DNA of 64,000 nucleotides, from assembly GCA_965246995.1 (NCBI GenBank), contig OZ252008.1, positions 3,968,001 to 4,032,000 on the forward strand, in the 5' to 3' direction. Under the pieces are notes generated by a model. That model was given only the letters and a program-made list of their open reading frames with translations, was not told the DNA's origin and ran no database searches. The position numbers were made by a program, and so were the translations under genes. Shown here in pieces: positions 6,365 to 14,114 of the stretch (positions are counted from its first letter, which is position 1; each line of letters starts with the position of its first letter). This stretch comes from VXRJ01 sp965246995 (lineage in GTDB: Bacteria; Acidobacteriota; Vicinamibacteria; Vicinamibacterales; UBA8438).

Positions 6365-8227
6365 TCAGTTGCGAGCTGGAGGGAGCGCGAACACGTAGAG
6401 CGCGCTGCCGGCCCGCCGGAAGCGGTCGCCCGCGTCCGGCTCCGCATCTGGCGTGACTTGCACGCTCCCCGGGCGCTGGCTGCCGATGATGGCGACGTAC
6501 TGCCGGCCGTCCGGCCCGATGTAGGTGATCGGCGAGTTCCGGAAGTTGCTCCCGGTCCGGAACGTCCAGACGATGTCCCCGGTCCGGGCATCGAACGCTC
6601 GCACCACACCCTCGTTGGGACCACCCTGGAAGAGCAGGTCCCCGCCGGTTGCCATGACCGGCGCGTTGTTGGCGGTCGTCCACTGAATCCGCCAGACCGT
6701 CTCGCCCGCCACCGGGTCGTTGGCCTGCAGCTCGTTGACGACCTCCGCATTGGGCGGGTCCGGGGCGTCGCCGCCGCGTTCACGGAGCGTGTAGTCGTTC
6801 CCGGGCACGTACTCGCCTTCGACCATTCTCAGGCGATCGCAGCTGTTCGAGGTCGGGGTGTACAGGAGTCCGGTCCGCGGGGAGTACGCGTCGTTCTGCC
6901 AGTTCCTGGCGGCGATGCCGGGACACCAGCCGATGGCGATGTCCTCGGCGTCCGGCACGTACTTCTGTCGATCCTCGAGGTCGGTGAACATCATCTTCGT
7001 CATGTCGTAGCGCGGCCGGCCGGTCTCCATGTTCACGCCATCGAAGATGTCGTTGTAGACGAACATCCAGGGCTCGAGGAGCATCTCGCCCGTCGCGCGA
7101 TCGAACACGTAGAAGAAGCCGTTCCTCGCCGCGCGGACCAGCGCCTTGCGCGTCTGGCCGTCAATCTCGAGGTCGACGAGGACGTTCGCGTTGGGCTCGT
7201 CGAGGTCCCACTGGTCCTGGGGGGTCATGTTGTAGGCCCAGATCAGCTCTCCGCTGTCGGCGTCGCGGGCCAGGATCGACGCGCAATAGTTGTTCCGATA
7301 GCCGGTCATGCCCCCGTCCTCGTCCACCTCGACCACGCCCCATTCCCGGCGGTAGTCCGGATTCCACGGGGCGCAGTTGCTCGTGCCGTAGTAGAAGAGA
7401 TTCAGTTCCGGGTCGTACGTGAACCAGCCCCAGATGGAGCCGCCGCCGCGCCTCCAGGAGTCGCCGAACCAGGTGTCCAGCGCCGGATTGGGGACGCGAT
7501 CGTCCGGATAGAAGGGGTCGAAGCGAGCCCCGATGCCCACCTCGTTGTTCGGCCCCATGCTGTAGTAACGCCACCTGAACCGGCCGGTCTCGAGGCTGTA
7601 GGCGGTGACGTGACCGCGGACGCCGCGCTCGCCGCCGGCCACGCCGACGATGACCTTGTCGCCTACCACCAGCGGCATGCCGGGGACCGTTTCCCCAGTC
7701 GCGATGCTCGCGTTCTCGGCCTGCCAGATCTCGTCTCCGGTCTCCGCATCGAGCGCGAATACCTGTCCGTCGAGGGTGGCGAAGAAGATCCGGCCGTCGT
7801 CGTAGGCCAGGCCTCGGGTCTGCGCGCCGCAGCAGGCGCTCCTCTGTGTCGTCTCCGGGTCGGGAATCTCGGGCCGGAACTCCCACTTGATGAACCCCTG
7901 CCGGGCGAGGTCGAGCGCGTAGACGTAGTTCGGCTTCGGGGTGACGATGTACATCGTGTCGCCGATCACGAGCGGCGAGGCTTCGTACGAATCCTGGATG
8001 CCGAGCTGCATCGTCCACGCCATCGTGAGCTGCTCGACGTTGTCGACGTTGATCTGATCCAGCGGGCTGTAGTTCCAGCCCGCATAGTTGGCATTCGGCA
8101 TGACCCATTGCGACGGGTCGCCCGCCGAATCCTCCTGGGCAACCGCAGCCTCCGGTACGTCGAGAACACACAGCAGCGACAAGAGCGGGATCCACATCAA
8201 GCCGCGCCAGTTGGTTGACAGGCTCAC
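6365..8227 (-). CDS. PQQ-dependent alcohol dehydrogenase (methanol/ethanol type, lanthanide-like site)
   Basis: A 620-residue periplasmic quinoprotein with a Sec leader (cleavage after AVA about residue 30). Adjacent Cys132-Cys133 in RSACCGAQTRG form the disulfide ring that contacts PQQ in this family. GGGSIWGWFTYDP with GTSNCAPWNP (about 261-290) is the characteristic propeller motif with the metal-binding Asn. The catalytic segment reads DQWDLDEPNANVL: Asp341 plus a second Asp two residues on (Asp343), the pair used by XoxF/ExaF-type lanthanide enzymes, whereas calcium enzymes have a small residue there. It would oxidise a primary alcohol and pass electrons to a cytochrome c. The substrate cannot be read from sequence. 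Confidence 0.9.
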   Translation of the reverse strand: MSLSTNWRGLMWIPLLSLLCVLDVPEAAVAQEDSAGDPSQWVMPNANYAGWNYSPLDQINVDNVEQLTMAWTMQLGIQDSYEASPLVIGDTMYIVTPKPNYVYALDLARQGFIKWEFRPEIPDPETTQRSACCGAQTRGLAYDDGRIFFATLDGQVFALDAETGDEIWQAENASIATGETVPGMPLVVGDKVIVGVAGGERGVRGHVTAYSLETGRFRWRYYSMGPNNEVGIGARFDPFYPDDRVPNPALDTWFGDSWRRGGGSIWGWFTYDPELNLFYYGTSNCAPWNPDYRREWGVVEVDEDGGMTGYRNNYCASILARDADSGELIWAYNMTPQDQWDLDEPNANVLVDLEIDGQTRKALVRAARNGFFYVFDRATGEMLLEPWMFVYNDIFDGVNMETGRPRYDMTKMMFTDLEDRQKYVPDAEDIAIGWCPGIAARNWQNDAYSPRTGLLYTPTSNSCDRLRMVEGEYVPGNDYTLRERGGDAPDPPNAEVVNELQANDPVAGETVWRIQWTTANNAPVMATGGDLLFQGGPNEGVVRAFDARTGDIVWTFRTGSNFRNSPITYIGPDGRQYVAIIGSQRPGSVQVTPDAEPDAGDRFRRAGSALYVFALPPARN

Positions 8228-8352
8228 GCTGCACTCCTTGGCTCGGGGTACGTGCCCCAGGTTCTGCGCCGTTGATTGTTGACGATGCTATACCGCTGGA
8301 ACGGCGGCAACAACCCCGGGCATGGTGGACACTTTCTCCGCCACCTGTCCGT

Positions 8353-9822
8353 CTACACCGAAGCCGCCCGCAGACCCTTCCAGATGCTGTAGCACATCGC
8401 GATCAGCACCAGCGCGATGGGAAAGCCGGTGGTGAGGGCGGCCGTCTGCAGCGCCACCAGTCCGCCGCTGACCAGCAGGGTGATGGCGACGATCCCTTCG
8501 AACGCGCACCAGAAGACGCGTTGGGCGACTGGCGCGTCGAGCTTGCCGCCGGCGGTGATGGCGTCGATCACCAGCGATCCGGAATCGGAGGAGGTCACGA
8601 AGAAGATGATCACGAGGACGATGCCGATGGACGAGGTGACGCCGGAAAGCGGCAGCACCTCCAGCATCCTGAACAGCGCCAGCTCCGGCTGCTGGGCCTG
8701 CACGGCTTCGATCGCTCCGGTATGGCCCCCGTCCAGATAGAGCGACAGCGCAGTTGCGCCGAACGTGTTGAACCAGAGCGCGGAGAGCAGTACCGGGACG
8801 ACGAGCAAGCACCCGACGAGGCCGCGCACGGTGCGGCCGCGCGAGACCCGGGCGATGGACATGCCGACGAAGGGCGACCATGAGAGCCACCAAGCCCAGA
8901 AGAAGGTGGTCCAGCCGTGCAGGAAGTCGAAGTCGTCGCGGCCCGCCCAGTTGCTGAGTGGGCCGATGGCCGCGAGATAGTGGCCGATGCTGGCGACGAA
9001 CCCGGCGAACAGGTCGAGGGTCGGCCCGACCGCCAGCACGAACGCGAGCAGCAGCAGGGCCAGCAGCAGGTTGGCCTGGCTCAGGCGCTTCACGCCCTTG
9101 TCCATTCCCGCGACCACCGACACCAGCGCGATGGACGTGATGCCGGCGATCAGCAGCACCTTGGTGGTGTCGGTCGCCGGCACACCGAACAGATGGGCGA
9201 GCCCCGCCGCAGTCTGCTCGGCGCCCAGACCGAGCGACGTCGCCAGTCCGAAGAGCGTGGCGAACACGGCGAGGATGTCGATGACGTGGCCGAACCAGCC
9301 CCATACCGCTTCGCCCAGCACTGGGTAGAACGCCGACCGCAAGGTCAGCGGCAGCCCGAGGTTGTAGGCGGCGAAGGCGAGCGCGACCGCGACCACCGCG
9401 AACATGGCCCAGGGATGCATACCCCAGTGGAAGATGGCAGCGGCGACGGCAAGGCCTTGCGCGGCGGCGGTGTCCGCGGCTTCAACGCCGAACGGCGGAT
9501 TCCGGAAGTGATCGAGCGGCTCCGCCACCCCGAAGAACATCAGGCCGATGCCGATCCCGGCCGTGAACAGCATGGCGAACCATGACCAGATGGAGTAGTC
9601 CGGCCTGGCGGCCGGACCGCCCAGGCGGACGCGCCCGAGGGGCGTCGCGAGCAACAGGAGGCAGAAGAGGACGAAGACGTTGCCGGCGGCCATGAACACC
9701 CAGTCGAACGTCGAGGTGAGCCAGGCGTAGAGCGCGTCGAAGGCTCCCGCGGCAGCGTCCCGGAACGCGAGCACCCCGGCGACGAACGCGGTGAGCGGTG
9801 TCTGCGGAGCGAACGGGCACAC
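8353..9822 (-). CDS. BCCT family transporter (betaine/choline/carnitine type)
   Basis: A 489-residue inner-membrane protein with about 12 hydrophobic helices. The signature elements of the family are present: GIGIGLMFFGVAEP (TM3, glycine-rich), HWGMHPWAMFA, and the Trp-rich substrate box WAWWLSWSPFVGMSIARVS followed by RGRTVR. This is the sodium- or proton-coupled family for osmolytes such as betaine or choline. It is shorter than BetT-type members because the long C-terminal tail is absent. Its start lies only 25 bp from the divergent SYLF gene. Confidence 0.93.
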   Translation of the reverse strand: MCPFAPQTPLTAFVAGVLAFRDAAAGAFDALYAWLTSTFDWVFMAAGNVFVLFCLLLLATPLGRVRLGGPAARPDYSIWSWFAMLFTAGIGIGLMFFGVAEPLDHFRNPPFGVEAADTAAAQGLAVAAAIFHWGMHPWAMFAVVAVALAFAAYNLGLPLTLRSAFYPVLGEAVWGWFGHVIDILAVFATLFGLATSLGLGAEQTAAGLAHLFGVPATDTTKVLLIAGITSIALVSVVAGMDKGVKRLSQANLLLALLLLAFVLAVGPTLDLFAGFVASIGHYLAAIGPLSNWAGRDDFDFLHGWTTFFWAWWLSWSPFVGMSIARVSRGRTVRGLVGCLLVVPVLLSALWFNTFGATALSLYLDGGHTGAIEAVQAQQPELALFRMLEVLPLSGVTSSIGIVLVIIFFVTSSDSGSLVIDAITAGGKLDAPVAQRVFWCAFEGIVAITLLVSGGLVALQTAALTTGFPIALVLIAMCYSIWKGLRAASV

Positions 9823-9847
9823 TGCACAGATGAAGTACCCTACGGAT

Positions 9848-10603
9848 ATGACCAGAATCCACGGTCACCAGGTCGTCATTGCCACTCGGCGCGTAACCGC
9901 CGTGGTCGCGATCGCTGCGGTAAGTCTGGCGCTGTTCTCGGCGCCGACGCACGCCGTCGCCAGCCAGGAAGAGACTACGCGCCTCGAAGAGGCGTCCATC
10001 GTCCTGGAAGAGATCATGGCCGCTCCGGACACCGCGATTCCCCGGGCGATGCTCGATCGGTCGGTCGGCGTCGCGGTCTTCCCGTCCACCGTCAGGGCGG
10101 GCTTCTTCGTCGGCGGTCAGCGCGGCCGCGGCGTCATCGTCGCGAAGGATGAGGAGACGGGTGCGTGGTCTGCGCCGGCGTTTCTGACCCTGACCGGCGG
10201 CAGCATCGGCCTGCAGGTTGGCGCCCAGTCGGTTGACATCATTCTGCTGATCCAGAACCGGCGGGGTCTCGGCCGGCTGCTCGACAACGAGTTCAAGCTG
10301 GGTGGAGAGGTCTCTGCCGTGATCGGGCCGGTAGGCCGGAGCCTCGAGGCGTCGACCGACCTCCAGATGACGGCGGAAATCCTCAGCTACTCGCGCTCGC
10401 GGGGTGTATTCGCGGGAGCGACCATCGGCGGCGCGACGGTTCGGGCGGATCGCGACGCGAACGAGCGCTTCTACGGCGAGCGTCTCGATTCCCGGGAGAT
10501 TGTGCTGGAGGGCGAGGCCGGCGCCGCCGTGCCGGAGGCAGTGACAGAGTTCCGGGAAGCGCTCGAGAACTTCGCGAGCGACGACGAGGACGCGTCGAAA
10601 TAG
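9848..10603 (+). CDS. SYLF (YSC84-type) lipid-binding exported protein
   Basis: I place the start at ATG 9848, giving 251 residues with an N-terminal signal segment (VVAIAAVSLALFSAPTHAVA). The mature part has the SYLF/Ysc84 domain: IPRAMLDRSVGVAVFPS, AGFFVGGQRGRGVIVAK, APAFLTLTGGSIGLQVG, then DIILLIQNRRGL and the closing SRSRGVFAGATIGGATVR. In the family this domain binds phosphoinositide-like or other lipids; in bacteria its role is unclear, and it may be an envelope lipid carrier. Upstream ATG codons at 9830 and GTG/ATG 9791 are possible but would overlap the divergent transporter gene. Confidence 0.85.
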   Translation: MTRIHGHQVVIATRRVTAVVAIAAVSLALFSAPTHAVASQEETTRLEEASIVLEEIMAAPDTAIPRAMLDRSVGVAVFPSTVRAGFFVGGQRGRGVIVAKDEETGAWSAPAFLTLTGGSIGLQVGAQSVDIILLIQNRRGLGRLLDNEFKLGGEVSAVIGPVGRSLEASTDLQMTAEILSYSRSRGVFAGATIGGATVRADRDANERFYGERLDSREIVLEGEAGAAVPEAVTEFREALENFASDDEDASK

Positions 10604-10657
10604 CCGGTCGCGAGCGGGCGGGACGCCTGCTACAAGGTAGGATGCAAGTGCTTCTGT

Positions 10658-10677
10658 GAGACGGCGCTTGCCGTCTC
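10658..10677 (+). terminator. intergenic hairpin, possible terminator
   Basis: GAGACGGC and GCCGTCTC form a perfect 8-bp stem with a GCTT loop, between the SYLF stop and the next ribosome-binding site. It has no following T-run, so a factor-independent terminator is only possible, not clear. Confidence 0.4.
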
Positions 10678-10692
10678 GAGGGGAGGGGAATC

Positions 10693-10752
10693 ATGCACGT
10701 TGATCGCCGGAAGTTCTTCGCGTAGGTCGGCGGAGCGGCCGCGGTTGCCGCG
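10693..10752 (+). other. interrupted Tat leader upstream of the HD-type gene
   Basis: After a good GGGGAGGGG ribosome site, ATG 10693 opens MHVDRRKFFA, a textbook twin-arginine start, and is then closed by TAG at 10723-10725. The same frame continues as VGGAAAVAAMAHEDRAEAL, the rest of a Tat signal. Changing this one codon would give a complete exported protein. The lesion is a nonsense mutation, an assembly error, or a read-through site. Confidence 0.75.
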
Positions 10753-11487
10753 ATGGCCCACGAGGATCGCGCCGAAGCCCTCGAGCACTTCATGACGGAG
10801 CAACTCGACCGCAGCGGCCGGTTCGCGGAGCAGGGTGGCGCAGGTCGGCCATCGGCGCAGGAGGGAGATCGCCCCCCGCGTGGCACGGGGAATCTCTTCC
10901 GTCCCACCTCCGAGCCGTTCGACCCGATGTCGGACAATGTCACGCTGCGCGAGGTGTTCGACAAACGATTCGCGCCCGCCCGTCACGTGTTGCAGAGCGC
11001 TGCGCATGCGATGAAGACCGGTCAGCCGGAACGGACGATCTTCGCGTGCCTCGTCCACGACGTGACCCAGAACCTGATCAAGGCGGACCACGGCTACTGG
11101 GGGGCGCAGCTCTTCGAGCCGTACGTCGACGAGCGGATCAGCTGGGGCATTCGCTACCATCAGGCGCTCCGGTTCTTCCCCGACGAGTCGGTCGGCTACG
11201 AGTATCCCGAGATGTACAACCGCATCTTCGGCGTCGACTACGAGCCCGATCCCTATATCAAGGCGGCGCACGAGTACGCGCGCAACCACCGCCACTACAT
11301 GGAGGCGCGGCTGATCACGATGAACGACCAGTACGCGTTCGATCCCGATGCGCCGCCAGTCACCATCGAACAGTTCGAGGACATCATCGGGCGGCAGTTC
11401 AAGCAGCCGAAGGAAGGGCTCGGGTACGACGGCAGCCCGGTCGCCCATATGTGGCGGACCATACTCAATCCGAACCGGCCGCTGTAG
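10753..11487 (+). CDS. HD-domain-like metal-dependent protein, leader disrupted
   Basis: The longest uninterrupted frame gives 244 residues from ATG 10753, but the true gene very likely began at 10693 (see that entry). The core has an HD-like metal site: ACLVHDVTQNLIKADHGYWG (His102-Asp103, His113) and WGIRYHQALRFFPDE (His136), all typical of HD/PDEase-fold proteins, plus a conserved YEYPEMYNR. As now read it would stay in the cytoplasm, because the hydrophobic part of the Tat signal falls before the usable start. Substrate unknown. It stands alone between the SYLF gene and the SRP RNA. Confidence 0.6.
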   Translation: MAHEDRAEALEHFMTEQLDRSGRFAEQGGAGRPSAQEGDRPPRGTGNLFRPTSEPFDPMSDNVTLREVFDKRFAPARHVLQSAAHAMKTGQPERTIFACLVHDVTQNLIKADHGYWGAQLFEPYVDERISWGIRYHQALRFFPDESVGYEYPEMYNRIFGVDYEPDPYIKAAHEYARNHRHYMEARLITMNDQYAFDPDAPPVTIEQFEDIIGRQFKQPKEGLGYDGSPVAHMWRTILNPNRPL

Positions 11488-11580
11488 GCAACCGAGCGAA
11501 CCGCGCCCCACTGCGTGCCGAGTTGATCGGTTCCCCCCTGGCGCGTACACTGAGGATCCGCACGGCGGGGCGGGTCGCGC

Positions 11581-11684
11581 CGCGGCTCGGAACCTGTGCA
11601 GTTTCAGCCTACGAACCGCGTCAGGGCCGGAAGGCAGCAGCGCTAAGTAGTCACTGACATGTGCCGCAGGTCTTCCGGGTCGCG
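11581..11684 (+). ncRNA. ffs: bacterial small signal recognition particle RNA (4.5S)
   Basis: The universally conserved SRP core GTCAGGGCCGGAAGGCAGCA is present at 11620-11639. The flanking strands fold into the long hairpin expected: 11581-11590 pairs completely (with G-U pairs) with 11675-11684, and CGGAACCTGTGC pairs with the GCAGGTCTTCCG side. Its position just upstream of dnaX-ybaB-recR is common in bacteria. Ends are estimated from the stem and may extend by several bases. It acts with Ffh in co-translational membrane targeting. Confidence 0.92.
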
Positions 11685-11733
11685 GTGGGGTTCGCCACCT
11701 CGCAACGGTACGCGCACTGGTTGACACCCCGCC

Positions 11734-13209
11734 ATGGCCTACCAGGTTCTCGCCCGAAAGTACCGGCCACAGAAGTTCGGCGATGTCGTCGGGCAACGCG
11801 GCGTGACGCAGACGTTGCGCAATGCGCTTTCGTCGGGGCGGCTCGCGCAGGCTTTCGTTTTCGCAGGGCCGCGCGGGGTCGGCAAGACCACCACGGCGCG
11901 CATTCTGGCGCGCGCCCTCAACTGCGCGTCGGGACCGACGCCGGACCCCTGCGGCACGTGCGACGCCTGTGTCGAGATCGCGGAAGGACGCGATATCGAC
12001 GTCCTCGAGATCGACGCCGCGACGCACACGCAGGTCGAGAACATCCGCGAGGTGGTCGTTGCCGGATTGGCGATGTCGCCGGTGCGTGACCGCTACAAGG
12101 TGTTCATCATCGACGAGGTGCACCAGCTTTCGAGCCACTCGTTCAATGCCCTGCTCAAGTCGATCGAAGAGCCGCCGCCGCACGTTGTCTTCATGATGGC
12201 GACGACGCAGCTCGAGAAGATCCCCGACACGATCCTGTCGCGGTCGCAGGTGCACGAGCTTCGGATCATCAGCACGCGGCAGATTGGTGAACAGTTACGG
12301 TCGATCGCCGACGCCGAATCCATCCGTATCGACGACGCGGCGATTGCGCTGATCGCGCGGGCCGCCGACGGCAGCATGCGCGATGCCCAGAGCGCCTTCG
12401 ACCAGGTGATCGCGTTCGCGGGGGAGGCGATCGGCGTCGACGACGTCTCGACGGTGCTGGGGTTGATCGGACGCGACCCGGTCCTGGATGCCGTCACCGT
12501 CGTGGTGGACGAAGATCCGGGGCGGGTCTTCGATCTGGCGGGACGCTTCGTCGAGGCGGGGTACGACCTGCGGCAGGCGTGCCGCGAGCTGTCGCGCGCG
12601 GTGCGGGACCTGCTGGTGCTGTCGGTGGATCCCGCCCGGGCGGACGATCCGGAAATCGCCAGCGAGGGCGAGCAGGACCGGTTGCTGGAACTGGCGGGGC
12701 GGTTCTCGCGGGAGGACCTGCTGCGCGCGTTCGATCTCCTCTCCCGGGCAGAGGCGGACATTCGCAGCGCCGCGCAGCCGCGGCATCACTTCGAGATGGC
12801 GTTGCTGCGGTGGATACATCTGCGGAAACTGACGCCGCTGTCGGACCTGCTGCAGGGCCGGGGAGCACCGGCGACAGGTGCGCCGGCCGCGCGCGGATCA
12901 TCGGGAGGCGGATCTCGCCGCGCGGCGCCGCCTTCGCGGCCACCGGCCGGAAGCGCCGCGGGCCCTGCCGCCCGGACGGCGCCGTCGACGCCGCAGGCGC
13001 CGCCGCCGTCGGCCGCAGGCGAAGGCGGGCAGCCCGGTGCGGCTAAACCCGGTGCGGCTAAACCCGGTGCGGCTAGAGATGCCGGGACGCGTGACGGCGG
13101 CGACGAACGCGAGCGGGAGTTACGGGCACACGTGGAGGAAAATGCCGCGGTGAAGGCGATGCGGGAGGTATTCCCGGCGGAGATCACGCGGATCGAGACG
13201 ATCACATGA
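11734..13209 (+). CDS. dnaX: DNA polymerase III subunits gamma/tau
   Basis: A 491-residue clamp-loader ATPase. It starts with MAYQVLARKYRPQKF and has Walker A GPRGVGKTT (45-53), the zinc module Cys64, Cys73, Cys76, Cys79, a DEVH Walker B (127-130), and the sensor/arginine-finger run MATTQLEKIPDTILSRSQ. The third domain follows to about residue 370. A proline/alanine/glycine-rich linker then holds three copies of a 15-bp repeat (PGAAK), and a short end VKAMREVFPAEI recalls the tau C-terminus. It overlaps the ybaB start by 4 bp (ATGA). Confidence 0.97.
   Translation: MAYQVLARKYRPQKFGDVVGQRGVTQTLRNALSSGRLAQAFVFAGPRGVGKTTTARILARALNCASGPTPDPCGTCDACVEIAEGRDIDVLEIDAATHTQVENIREVVVAGLAMSPVRDRYKVFIIDEVHQLSSHSFNALLKSIEEPPPHVVFMMATTQLEKIPDTILSRSQVHELRIISTRQIGEQLRSIADAESIRIDDAAIALIARAADGSMRDAQSAFDQVIAFAGEAIGVDDVSTVLGLIGRDPVLDAVTVVVDEDPGRVFDLAGRFVEAGYDLRQACRELSRAVRDLLVLSVDPARADDPEIASEGEQDRLLELAGRFSREDLLRAFDLLSRAEADIRSAAQPRHHFEMALLRWIHLRKLTPLSDLLQGRGAPATGAPAARGSSGGGSRRAAPPSRPPAGSAAGPAARTAPSTPQAPPPSAAGEGGQPGAAKPGAAKPGAARDAGTRDGGDERERELRAHVEENAAVKAMREVFPAEITRIETIT
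13033..13077 (+). repeat. 15-bp tandem repeat x3 inside dnaX
   Basis: CCCGGTGCGGCTAAA occurs twice exactly and a third time ending AGA, giving PGAAK-PGAAK-PGAAR in the linker of the tau region. Slippage at this site would lengthen or shorten the linker in frame. Confidence 0.85.
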
Positions 13210-13507
13210 ACATTCAACAGATGATGAAGCAGGCGCAGCAGATGCAGGATCGCCTGCAGCGTGAGCTGGCGTCGACCGAGGTGGAGGCGACCGCGGGCGG
13301 CGGCATGGTGACCGTCGTCATGAACGGCATGAAGCAGGTCCGCTCGGTGACGATCGATCCGGAGGTGGTCTCGAAGGAGGATGTCGAGATGCTGCAGGAT
13401 CTGATCGTCGCCGCGATCAATGACGCGAACCGGAAGGTGACGAGGAGATGGGCGGCAAGATGCGCGGCATGATGGGGGGGGTCGGGATCCCCGGAATGAC
13501 CGGATGA
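13206..13507 (+). CDS. YbaB/EbfC nucleoid-associated protein, frameshifted near C-terminus
   Basis: The first 78 codons are a standard YbaB/EbfC protein (MNIQQMMKQAQQMQDRL, then EATAGGGMVTVVMNGMKQV and the IDPEVV block), a small dimer that binds DNA. The frame then runs into an abnormal tail and stops at 13472. Adding one base near 13440 restores VDEEMGGKMRGMMGG and GIPGMTG, ending at 13507 with the ATGA overlap with recR that is usual for this operon. So one G is missing after GTG at 13437-13439, through mutation or assembly error. The whole gene is annotated through the restored stop. Confidence 0.85.
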
Positions 13508-14100
13508 CCGAGGTCCGCCCGCTACGCGAGCTGATCGAGGAACTGCAGCGGCTACCCGGGATTGGCGCCAAGGGTGCGCAGCGCCTCGCGTTTCATCTGC
13601 TGCGTCAGCCGCGGAGCGACGTCGAGGCGCTGATCGAAGCGATGCGCAACCTCAAGGAGCAGATCACCTACTGCTCCGTCTGCAACAACATCACCGACAC
13701 CGATCCCTGTTACTACTGCACGCACGACGGGCGGGACAGGACGGTGATCTGCGTTGTCGAGGAGCCGCACAACGTCAGCGCGGTGGAGCGGACGAAGGAA
13801 TTCAAGGGCACCTACCACGTCCTGATGGGCGCGCTGTCCCCGCTGCAGGGGATCGGTCCGGACGAACTACGGATCAGGGGCTTGCTCGAGCGCGTGCGCA
13901 ACGGCGGCGTGGAGGAAGTGATCATCGCCACGAATCCGAACGTCGAAGGTGAGGCGACGGCGATATATCTGGCCAAGTTGCTCAAGCCCGTCGGCCTGCG
14001 CGTGACGCGGATCGCCGTGGGACTTCCGGTCGGCAGCGACCTCGAGTACGCCGACGACGTCACCATTAACAAGGCGATGGAAGGCCGTCGCGAGCTGTAG
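13504..14100 (+). CDS. recR: recombination protein RecR
   Basis: A 198-residue protein of normal length for RecR, which works with RecF and RecO to load RecA at gaps. The helix-hairpin-helix is LPGIGAKGAQRLAFHLL (17-33). The zinc site is Cys57, Cys60, Cys69, Cys72. The Toprim domain follows (TVICVVEEPHN, with ALSPLQGIGPDEL and EVIIATNPNVEGEATA). Third gene of the dnaX-ybaB-recR operon. Confidence 0.97.
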   Translation: MTEVRPLRELIEELQRLPGIGAKGAQRLAFHLLRQPRSDVEALIEAMRNLKEQITYCSVCNNITDTDPCYYCTHDGRDRTVICVVEEPHNVSAVERTKEFKGTYHVLMGALSPLQGIGPDELRIRGLLERVRNGGVEEVIIATNPNVEGEATAIYLAKLLKPVGLRVTRIAVGLPVGSDLEYADDVTINKAMEGRREL

Positions 14101-14114
14101 CGGCTCGGATCCGG

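Noticed and set aside
5219..8218. A 999-residue open frame on the plus strand
   Set aside because: It is antisense to the PQQ dehydrogenase and lactonase genes, rich in Arg/Val/Gly/His without motifs, and an effect of high GC.
10630..12255. A 541-residue open frame on the minus strand
   Set aside because: It would cross the HD-type gene, the SRP RNA and the start of dnaX in antisense; no motifs are visible.
13430..13507. A programmed ribosomal frameshift in ybaB
   Set aside because: There is no classic slippery heptamer or following pseudoknot at the site; a simple indel explains it better.
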